From an uncultured Oscillospiraceae bacterium (GTDB taxonomy: Bacteria; Bacillota; Clostridia; Oscillospirales; Oscillospiraceae): a DNA stretch of 6,158 nucleotides. Positions 1 through 6,158 of this stretch are shown here, piece after piece. The stretch covers positions 1-6,158 of the forward strand of contig CAKUHX010000102.1 of NCBI GenBank assembly GCA_934659475.1. Direction: 5' to 3'. The position numbers and the translations under genes were made by a program. Positions within the stretch are counted from its first letter, which is position 1. Each line of letters begins with the position of its first letter. Below the pieces are notes generated by a model. The model saw nothing but the letters and a program-made list of their open reading frames with translations, did not search any database and was not told the DNA's origin.

Positions 1-603
1 CCCGGGGACGTCCCCGTCTACACTGCCGACGACAGCGTGCTGACCCGACTGACCGGCTTCCACCTGACCCGGGGGATGCTGTGCGCCATGCTGCGGCCCC
101 AGCAGCCCCCGGCGGCGGAGCTGTGCCGCCGGGCCCGGCGCATCGCCGTGCTGGAAAACGTGATGAATCCCACCAATGTAGGGGCCATCTTCCGCTCCGC
201 CGCCGCCCTGGGCATGGACGCTGTCCTGCTGACCCAGGCGGGCAGCGACCCCCTCTACCGCCGGGCCAGCCGGGTGAGCATGGGCTGCGTGTTCCAGGTG
301 CCCTGGGCCTATCTGCCCCAGGGGGACTGGACGGAGCTGCTGCGGGAGCACAGCTTTAAGGCCGCGGCTATGGCCCTGCGGGAGGACTCCCTGTCCCTGA
401 ACGATCCCCGGCTCGCGGCGGAGGAGAAGCTGGCCGTGGTGCTGGGCACCGAGGGGGACGGTCTGGCCGACGGCACCATCGCCCGGTGCGACTACACCGT
501 GCGCATCCCCATGTCCCACGGGGTGGACTCCCTGAACGTAGCCGCCGCCAGCGCTGTGGCCTTCTACCAGCTGGGCCTGATGAGCCGGCCCGACAGCCAT
601 TAA
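1..603 (+). CDS. TrmH/SpoU-family RNA 2'-O-methyltransferase, 5'-truncated by window edge
   Basis: The frame is open from base 1 to the TAA at 601-603 (200 codons seen), and the true start lies upstream. The product should transfer a methyl group from S-adenosylmethionine to a ribose 2'-OH of rRNA or tRNA in the cytoplasm. All three SPOUT signature motifs are visible: motif 1 NPTNVGAIFR at 166-195, with its Asn and Arg; motif 2 VLGTEGDGL at 439-465; and motif 3 IPMSHGVDSLNVAAASAVAF at 505-564. Together they form the knotted SAM-binding and dimer fold. The part missing upstream is probably an N-terminal substrate-binding region. The ATG and GTG codons near the left edge are internal, because the similarity-like sequence (VPVYTADDSVLTRLTGFHLTRG) begins before them. 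The family is certain, but the target nucleotide cannot be read from the sequence, so no symbol is given. A terminator directly after the stop separates this gene from the ATPase operon. Confidence 0.93.
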   Translation, partial: PGDVPVYTADDSVLTRLTGFHLTRGMLCAMLRPQQPPAAELCRRARRIAVLENVMNPTNVGAIFRSAAALGMDAVLLTQAGSDPLYRRASRVSMGCVFQVPWAYLPQGDWTELLREHSFKAAAMALREDSLSLNDPRLAAEEKLAVVLGTEGDGLADGTIARCDYTVRIPMSHGVDSLNVAAASAVAFYQLGLMSRPDSH

Positions 604-616
604 CGTCTCACTCTTC

Positions 617-654
617 AGCAAGGGTGCCGCCTGGGGCGGCGCCCTTGCTGTTTT
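617..654 (+). terminator. Rho-independent terminator of the methyltransferase gene
   Basis: A 15-bp stem pairs 617-631 with 635-649. It contains one G-T wobble (625/641) and a 3-nt loop TGG (632-634). It is followed by G and then TTTT (651-654), with a further T-run at 661-665. It starts 14 nt after the TAA stop. The GC-rich stem in otherwise AT-rich DNA makes this a strong intrinsic terminator. The T-tract is short, so some read-through into the ATPase leader is possible. Confidence 0.9.
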
Positions 655-663
655 GCACAATTT

Positions 664-675
664 TTCCAGCTGGAA
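664..675. promoter_or_regulatory. Perfect 12-bp palindrome, candidate operator
   Basis: TTCCAGCTGGAA reads identically on both strands and is flanked by T-rich sequence, between the terminator and the proposed promoter. It lies about 60 bp upstream of the proposed -35. It could bind a dimeric regulator, or be chance. I do not recognise it as the site of a specific regulator. Confidence 0.3.
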
Positions 676-688
676 TTTTCCGTAAATC

Positions 689-718
689 ACAAAATATTTT
701 TGTTAATATACTGTTAAT
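689..718. promoter_or_regulatory. AT-rich dyad and helically phased repeats upstream of the atp promoter
   Basis: ACAAAA (689-694) and TTTTGT (698-703) form an inverted repeat around TAT. TGTTAAT then occurs twice (701-707 and 712-718), spaced 11 bp, about one helical turn. The stretch is far more AT-rich than its surroundings and sits upstream of the promoter at 734-762. It could act as an UP-type element or as a binding site for a regulator. TTGTTAA at 700-706 resembles a Rex half-site, but the second half-site is not in the inverted orientation Rex needs. Confidence 0.3.
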
Positions 719-733
719 TTGTTGGAATTGCAT

Positions 734-762
734 TTGCTTTTCCCGTTCGGCGGTGCTATACT
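734..762 (+). promoter_or_regulatory. Probable sigma-A promoter of the atp operon (extended -10)
   Basis: The -10 TATACT (757-762) is preceded by TG at 754-755, giving an extended -10 (TGCTATACT). A weak -35, TTGCTT (734-739), lies 17 bp upstream. Transcription would start near 769-770, leaving an untranslated leader of about 115 nt before atpB. A second TATACT at 707-712 has no good -35 and is less likely. The position after a terminator and before the first gene of the operon supports the call. Confidence 0.6.
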
Positions 763-809
763 CCCCACGTAAAATGAATAAATGAAGGAACTCCTGCAAA
801 GGCGGATGC

Positions 810-836
810 TTTCAGATCTCATTTAAGAGCCTGAAA
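810..836 (+). other. Possible leader hairpin in the atp 5' UTR
   Basis: TTTCAG (810-815) pairs with CTGAAA (831-836), and CTC (818-820) with GAG (827-829), around the loop ATTTAA, with a small internal asymmetry. It lies about 30 nt upstream of the atpB ribosome binding site and has no T-tract, so it does not look like a terminator. It may stabilise the mRNA or have no role. Confidence 0.3.
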
Positions 837-867
837 TTTTACGTCTTTGTGCAGTCTTTCCGGGTTT

Positions 868-872
868 GGAGG
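868..872 (+). promoter_or_regulatory. Ribosome binding site of atpB
   Basis: GGAGG lies 11 nt before the ATG at 884. It settles the start in favour of ATG 884 over the in-frame TTG at 866, which overlaps this site and has no Shine-Dalgarno sequence of its own. Confidence 0.75.
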
Positions 873-883
873 GCGATATTGAC

Positions 884-1714
884 ATGGATAAGAAGAAGTT
901 TCTCCTCTGCTGGGGGCTGATCACCCTCGCTCTGCTGGCCGGGGCGCTGCTGGTCCCCGCCTCCGGCGGCGGCGAGGCGATCCAGCCCGCCATGAGGGAC
1001 GCGGTGCTGCACAGCGAGGGCCGCATCGACCTGTTCGGACTGAAGGATGTAAACCCCGCCTTCATCTCCGCCATGGCGGTGTCGGGCACACTGCTGCTGG
1101 CGGCGGCGCTGATCCGTCTGCTGGTCATCCCCCGCTTCACGCTGGTCCCCGGGCGCTTTCAGCTGCTGCTGGAGACCCTGGTGGGCACCTTCGACGGTCT
1201 GGCCCGGGGAAACAGCCCCCACCGGAACAAATTTCTGGGGGCGTATATCTTCTCCGCAGGCGTGTACATCTTTGTAGGCACCCTGTTCGAGCTGTTCGGC
1301 TTTCAGGCCGTGGCGGTCACGGGGGCGTCAGTGGCTCTGCCCGCCCCCCTGTCCGATGTGAACGCCGCCATCTCCCTGGGGGTGCTGTCCTATCTGGTGA
1401 TCCTGTCCGGCGGCATCGCGGGCAACGGCCTGCGGGGCGTTGGGATGACTCTGAAGGATTTCTCCCTGCCCCTGTCCATGAGTTTCCGGCTCTTTGGCGC
1501 CCTGCTCAGCGGCCTGCTGGTCACCGAGCTGGTCTACCACTATATCGCGCTGAGCTTTGTCCTGCCTGTGATCGTAGGCGTGCTGTTCACCCTGCTGCAC
1601 GCCCTGATCCAGGCCTATGTGCTGACTATGCTCACCTCCCTGTTTTACGGCGAGGTGTCCGCGCCCCATCCGAAAAAAGTCTCTAAAAAAACTTCTGCCA
1701 CCCAAACTGCTTGA
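884..1714 (+). CDS. atpB: ATP synthase Fo subunit a (proton channel)
   Basis: This 276-residue membrane protein forms the stator half-channels through which ions enter and leave the c-ring. The essential channel Arg is R202, in SFRLFG within the long penultimate helix (E. coli R210). The helix-6 Gln is Q243 in LIQAYVLTMLT (E. coli Q252). Hydrophobic segments lie at about 6-25, 59-82, 118-140, 161-178, 195-220 and 223-257. The family motif LVPGRFQ is at 87-93 and PLSDVNAA at 155-162. The first segment, MDKKKFLL followed by a hydrophobic core and VPA (24-26), looks like a signal peptide or an extra N-terminal helix. Two positions differ from the common pattern: RLFGA (A206) replaces RLFGN, and L211 stands where E. 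coli has E219. E215, one helical turn further on, may substitute. It is the first gene of the operon, and no atpI precedes it in the window. Confidence 0.95.
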   Translation: MDKKKFLLCWGLITLALLAGALLVPASGGGEAIQPAMRDAVLHSEGRIDLFGLKDVNPAFISAMAVSGTLLLAAALIRLLVIPRFTLVPGRFQLLLETLVGTFDGLARGNSPHRNKFLGAYIFSAGVYIFVGTLFELFGFQAVAVTGASVALPAPLSDVNAAISLGVLSYLVILSGGIAGNGLRGVGMTLKDFSLPLSMSFRLFGALLSGLLVTELVYHYIALSFVLPVIVGVLFTLLHALIQAYVLTMLTSLFYGEVSAPHPKKVSKKTSATQTA

Positions 1715-1719
1715 TCGAT

Positions 1720-1725
1720 AGGAGG
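1720..1725 (+). promoter_or_regulatory. Ribosome binding site of atpE
   Basis: A perfect AGGAGG lies 9 nt before ATG 1735. It rules out the upstream in-frame TTG at 1711, which overlaps the atpB stop codon. A strong site fits the need to make many c subunits per complex. Confidence 0.88.
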
Positions 1726-1734
1726 AACACCCAT

Positions 1735-2124
1735 ATGAAACTGTCTGCTAAAAAGTTCACCGCCCGTCTGGCGGCCTGTGCCCTGCTGGTGCTGGCCGCT
1801 GCGTTCTGCGCTCTGCCCGCCTTTGCCGACGGCCCCGATGCCGCCGCCCAGACCGAGACCGCCCAGACCGAGACCGCCCAGACCGCCGCCGTTGACACCA
1901 CCACCTCCGGCAAGGCCATGGCCAGCGGCATCGCCATCGGCATCGCCGCCGCCGGCGGCGCGCTGGCCATGGGCATCGCCGTGGCCAAGTCCGCCGACAG
2001 CATCTCCCGCCAGCCGGAGGCCGAGGGCAAGATCCGCACCACCATGATGCTGGGTCTGGTCTTTATTGAGACGGCCATCATTTACGCGCTGCTGGCCGTG
2101 ATCCTGATCATCTTCGTGCTGTAA
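1735..2124 (+). CDS. atpE: ATP synthase Fo subunit c with signal peptide and repeat tail
   Basis: This 129-residue protein forms the rotor ring, whereas a usual subunit c has 70-90 residues. Residues 1-31 look like a signal peptide: basic n-region (K2, K6, K7, R11), hydrophobic core 12-27, and a type I cleavage motif ending AFA before D32. Residues 32-59 are an Ala/Thr/Gln-rich acidic tail containing a triple repeat (38-52). The c hairpin follows: helix 1 at about 61-86, polar loop RQPEAEG at 92-98, and helix 2 at about 102-129 with the ion-binding Glu E112 in FIETAIIY. By alignment from memory to the Ilyobacter Na+ site, E112, T113 and Y117 match E65, S66 and Y70, but M79 replaces the Na+ ligand Gln32. 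Proton use is therefore more likely (inference). Because the mature N-terminus of subunit c faces outside, a cleaved signal peptide is topologically sensible. Confidence 0.94.
   Translation: MKLSAKKFTARLAACALLVLAAAFCALPAFADGPDAAAQTETAQTETAQTAAVDTTTSGKAMASGIAIGIAAAGGALAMGIAVAKSADSISRQPEAEGKIRTTMMLGLVFIETAIIYALLAVILIIFVL
1846..1890 (+). repeat. In-frame 15-bp tandem repeat, three units, in atpE
   Basis: GCCCAGACCGAGACC occurs at 1846-1860 and identically at 1861-1875. A third copy at 1876-1890 ends GCCGCC instead of GAGACC. In frame it encodes AQTET-AQTET-AQTAA, residues 38-52, between the predicted signal peptide and the first membrane helix. The identity of the first two units suggests recent slippage or duplication. 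Confidence 0.95.
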
Positions 2125-2128
2125 GGAG
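2123..2128 (+). promoter_or_regulatory. Ribosome binding site of atpF, overlapping the atpE stop
   Basis: AAGGAG begins within the TAA stop of atpE and lies 8 nt before ATG 2137. This supports translational coupling of atpE and atpF and fixes the atpF start. Confidence 0.85.
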
Positions 2129-2136
2129 ATGAGCGT

Positions 2137-2637
2137 ATGAACATCCCGCTGAACATCGACTGGCAGCAGATCCTGCTGCACTTCTTCAACTTCTCCATTC
2201 TCACCGGCGGGCTGTACCTGCTGCTGTTCAAGCCGGTGAAAGACTTTATGGACAAGCGGAAGCAGACCTACGAGCAGATGGATGCCCAGGCCCGGCAGGC
2301 CCGGGACGAGGCTCAGCAGCTGAAGACCCAGGCGGAGGAGAGTCTGGCCCAGCTGGATAAGGAGCTGGCCGAGAAGCGCTCCTCCGCTGAAAAGCAGGCC
2401 GCCCTCTATGCCCAGCAGCAGCAGCAGGCCGCCCGGCAGCAGGCCGACAAGCTCCTGTCCGATGCCCGGGCCCAGGCGGAGCAGGAGGGCAAGCGCATCC
2501 TGGCCCAGGCCAACCGGGACGCCGTGTCCCTTGTGGAGAGCGCCATGGATAAGCTGGCTGACCGGCAGACCGGCCAGGCCTATGACACATTCCTGGCCGC
2601 CGCCGGAGAGGAGAGCCACCATGAACAACACGCCTGA
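2137..2637 (+). CDS. atpF: ATP synthase Fo subunit b (peripheral stalk)
   Basis: This 166-residue protein has the normal family length. Residues 10-31 (LLHFFNFSILTGGLYLLLF) form the single membrane anchor, followed by KPVKDFMDKRK, the usual start of the cytoplasmic helix. From about 36 to 150 it is a highly charged, Gln/Ala/Glu-rich coiled coil with five consecutive Gln at 93-97, encoded by (CAG)5. It dimerises and links subunit a to the top of F1, normally through the C-terminal domain of delta. The C-terminal part (about 130-157, with AMDKLADRQ) looks ordinary, and the last residues form a His-rich tail, SHHEQHA. Its 3' end overlaps the next gene by 17 nt. There is only one b gene, so a homodimer is expected. 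No b' and no b-delta fusion of the mycobacterial type is seen. Confidence 0.95.
   Translation: MNIPLNIDWQQILLHFFNFSILTGGLYLLLFKPVKDFMDKRKQTYEQMDAQARQARDEAQQLKTQAEESLAQLDKELAEKRSSAEKQAALYAQQQQQAARQQADKLLSDARAQAEQEGKRILAQANRDAVSLVESAMDKLADRQTGQAYDTFLAAAGEESHHEQHA
2608..2613 (+). promoter_or_regulatory. Ribosome binding site of the delta-alpha fusion gene
   Basis: GAGGAG, inside the atpF coding sequence, lies 7 nt before ATG 2621. It sets the start of the fused gene at the head of the delta-like domain. No comparable site or ATG is seen at the beginning of the alpha part (about 2860-2900), which argues against a separately initiated alpha. Confidence 0.82.
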
Positions 2638-2845
2638 TCCCGCCCTGCTGCTCAGTCCCTGTCCCCCCACCGGGGAGCAGAAGCAGGCCATGGAGCAGGT
2701 GCTGTCCCGGCGGTACGGCCGCCCAGTGGTCCTGACCTGGCAGGAGGACCGGAGCATCTCCTCCGGCTTCCTCATCAAACTGGGGGACGAGACCATCGAC
2801 TGGACCGCCCAGGGGCGGCTGGAGCAGCTGAAGCAGCAGCTGTCC
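2621..2845 (+). other. Delta (OSCP) C-terminal domain at the N-terminus of alpha
   Basis: Residues 1-75 of the fusion follow the delta C-terminal pattern. A helix with Gln/Lys and RRYGRPVVL (30-38) is followed by D43 and S45, the SG turn (48-49) and the strand FLIKLGD (50-56), then ID (59-60) and the helix start QGRLEQLKQQL (64-74). In family members this reads roughly DxSLIGGFxIxxGDxxIDxSxxGRLxxL. This is the part of delta that binds the C-terminal ends of subunit b. The delta N-terminal six-helix domain (about 105 residues), which binds the alpha N-termini on top of F1, is not encoded here; only about 16 residues precede the domain. Confidence 0.85.
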
Positions 2846-4369
2846 GCCCTGCCCACCGGGGCGGGCTCCGTCATCCCCCTGATCCGTGAGGCCGTGGACC
2901 AGTGGCAGCCCCAGATCCAGGCCCGTCAGGCGGGCCGGGTGCTGGCTGTGGCCGACGGCATCGCTTCGGTCAGCGGCCTGCCCGGCGCCTCTTACGGCGA
3001 GGTGCTGCTGTTTGAAAACGGCGTGCGGGGCATGGTCCAGAACCTGAGTCAGGATCAGATCGACTGCATCCTGTTCGATGATGAGTCCTCGGTGAGCGAA
3101 GGCAGCGCCGTGTACTGCACAGGCAGGACCGCCGGTCTGCCCGTGGGCGAGGGCTTTCTGGGCCGGGTCATCAACGCCCTGGGCGTCCCGGTAGACGGCA
3201 AGGGTCCCGTCACTCCCCAGGGCTACGCCCCCATCGAGTCCCCCGCTCCCGGCATCGTGGACCGCCAGCCGGTGGATACCCCCATGGAGACCGGCATCCT
3301 GACTATCGACTCCATGTTCCCCATCGGCCGGGGCCAGCGTGAGCTGATCATCGGCGACCGGCAGACGGGCAAGACCTCCATCGCCATCGACACCATCCTG
3401 AACCAGAAGGGCAAGCACATGGTGTGCATCTATGTGGCCATCGGGCAGAAGGTCAGCTCTGTTGCCCAGATCACCGAGCAGCTGCGCCGGGGCGGCGCCA
3501 TGGACTACACCATCGTGGTGTGCGCCGGCGCGGGCGAGGCCGCCTCTATGCAGTACATCGCCCCCTACTCCGGAGCCGCCATGGGCGAATACTTCATGGA
3601 CCGTGGCCAGGATGTGCTCATCGTCTACGACGACCTGTCCAAGCACGCCATCGCCTACCGGGCCCTCAGCCTGCTGCTGGGCCGCTCTCCGGGGCGCGAG
3701 GCCTACCCCGGCGATGTTTTCTACCTCCACTCCCGCCTGCTGGAGCGCTCCGCCCGCCTGAGCGCCGCCCGGGGCGGCGGCAGCATGACCGCCCTGCCCA
3801 TCGTAGAGACTCAGGCCGGGGACGTGTCCGCCTATATCCCCACCAACATCATCTCCATCACCGACGGCCAGCTGTTTCTGGAGAGCAGCCTGTTCTTCTC
3901 CGGCCAGCGCCCCGCCGTCAATGTGGGCCTGTCCGTCTCCCGTGTGGGCGGCGCGGCCCAGACAAAGGCCATGAAGAGCGCCGTGGGCTCCCTGCGGCTG
4001 GATCTGGCCCAGTACCGGGAGATGGCGGTGTTCACCCAGTTCTCCAGCGACCTGGACGAGGAGACCCGCAGCCAGCTGCAATATGGCCAGAGCCTGATGC
4101 AGATCCTCCGCCAGGGCCGCGGCAGCCCCATGAGCCAGGCCCAGCAGATCGTCACCCTGGTGTGCGCCACGGCCCACCTCTATCAAAAGCTGCCTCTGGA
4201 GCAGATCGCGCCCTTCCAAAAGGCCCTGCTGGCCGCCTTCGCGCAGCAGTGCGCCCCCCTGATGGACCGTCTGGAGCAGGGGCTGGCCCTGACGCAGGAC
4301 GACCGGACGCAGATCCTGGAGCAGGCCGGACAGGCTCTGGAGCGGTTCCAGAGCAGCAGCGGGCGGTGA
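2621..4369 (+). CDS. atpA: Fused ATP synthase delta C-terminal domain and F1 alpha subunit
   Basis: This is a 582-residue protein; E. coli alpha has 513. Residues 1-75 match the C-terminal domain of subunit delta (see separate entry), and 76-84 form a short linker (ALPTGAGSV). From about 85 a complete alpha subunit follows: N-terminal helix IPLIREAVDQW, beta-barrel with GRVLAVADGIASVSGL (105-120), Walker A GDRQTGKT (245-252), FYLHSRLLER, the ITDGQLFLE segment, arginine finger R441 in SVSRVGGAAQT, and the helical C-terminal domain to 582. Alpha forms the F1 hexamer with beta, binds non-exchanged nucleotide, and supplies the arginine finger to the beta catalytic site. Compared with E. coli, about 11 residues are missing before MTALPI (near 388-390). 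ATG 2621 lies within the end of atpF. No free atpH gene exists between atpF and this gene, where it normally stands. Alpha identity is certain, and the delta assignment of the extension is strong by motif. Confidence 0.93.
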   Translation: MNNTPDPALLLSPCPPTGEQKQAMEQVLSRRYGRPVVLTWQEDRSISSGFLIKLGDETIDWTAQGRLEQLKQQLSALPTGAGSVIPLIREAVDQWQPQIQARQAGRVLAVADGIASVSGLPGASYGEVLLFENGVRGMVQNLSQDQIDCILFDDESSVSEGSAVYCTGRTAGLPVGEGFLGRVINALGVPVDGKGPVTPQGYAPIESPAPGIVDRQPVDTPMETGILTIDSMFPIGRGQRELIIGDRQTGKTSIAIDTILNQKGKHMVCIYVAIGQKVSSVAQITEQLRRGGAMDYTIVVCAGAGEAASMQYIAPYSGAAMGEYFMDRGQDVLIVYDDLSKHAIAYRALSLLLGRSPGREAYPGDVFYLHSRLLERSARLSAARGGGSMTALPIVETQAGDVSAYIPTNIISITDGQLFLESSLFFSGQRPAVNVGLSVSRVGGAAQTKAMKSAVGSLRLDLAQYREMAVFTQFSSDLDEETRSQLQYGQSLMQILRQGRGSPMSQAQQIVTLVCATAHLYQKLPLEQIAPFQKALLAAFAQQCAPLMDRLEQGLALTQDDRTQILEQAGQALERFQSSSGR

Positions 4370-4373
4370 TCTG

Positions 4374-6158
<1,785 letters not shown>

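Noticed and set aside
700..717. Rex (redox regulator) binding site
   Set aside because: One TTGTTAA half-site is present, but the second copy is a direct rather than an inverted repeat, so the site is incomplete.
604..883. Small protein gene, atpI, or known riboswitch in the intergenic region
   Set aside because: Open frames here are shadows or lack a ribosome binding site and family features. No atpI-like membrane protein and no recognisable riboswitch core is seen.
1947..1960. Perfect 14-bp GC palindrome in atpE
   Set aside because: Explained by GCC/GGC codons for the Ala-Gly packing motif of helix 1; there is no loop, so it is a poor hairpin.
2413..2427. (CAG)5 microsatellite in atpF
   Set aside because: Short run of favoured Gln codons in a Gln-rich coiled coil; of little note without strain comparison.
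2408..2620. Upstream extension of the alpha frame to an earlier ATG
   Set aside because: The extra 71 residues are a Ser/Pro/Arg-rich frame-shifted reading of atpF. ATG 2621 has a good ribosome binding site and starts just before the recognisable delta domain.
1645..2874. Long antisense open frame (409 codons) opposite atpE and atpF
   Set aside because: Low-complexity shadow of atpE/atpF, with Gly/Leu-rich repeats produced by the complementary codon pattern.

Overview
The window is a GC-rich, almost fully coding stretch of a bacterial chromosome, all on the + strand. It holds the 3' end of an RNA methyltransferase gene, then a terminator and an AT-rich promoter region, then most of an F-type ATP synthase operon that runs off the right edge inside atpD. 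AGGAGG-type ribosome binding sites, the codon bias, and the resemblance of the methyltransferase and ATPase proteins to GC-rich gut Clostridia point to the Oscillospiraceae (Flavonifractor/Oscillibacter-like). That placement is inference from protein style, not a database match.

Layout: 1-603 TrmH/SpoU methyltransferase (5' end outside the window); 617-654 rho-independent terminator; 655-883 AT-rich intergenic region with a palindrome, phased AT-rich repeats, an extended -10 promoter (734-762) and a leader of about 115 nt; 884-1714 atpB (subunit a); 1735-2124 atpE (subunit c); 2137-2637 atpF (subunit b); 2621-4369 a fused gene encoding the C-terminal domain of subunit delta joined to a complete alpha subunit; 4374-5291 atpG (gamma); 5288-6158 atpD (beta, first 290 codons). 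The genes are tightly packed: atpF/atpA overlap by 17 nt, atpA/atpG are 4 nt apart, and atpG/atpD overlap as ATGA. One co-transcribed, translationally coupled unit is therefore likely.

The usual order a-c-b-delta-alpha-gamma-beta is kept, but there is no free-standing atpH. Its N-terminal six-helix domain, which normally caps F1, is absent. Only the b-binding C-terminal domain survives, as the first ~75 residues of alpha. Because alpha is present three times per F1, the stator connection of this enzyme should differ from the textbook design. Two further oddities may belong to the same lineage-specific remodelling: subunit c carries a signal peptide and an acidic, Thr-rich repeat tail predicted to face outside, and gamma has a basic C-terminal extension of about 17 residues. 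The catalytic residues of alpha and beta, the essential Arg of subunit a and the essential Glu of subunit c are all present, so the enzyme looks functional.
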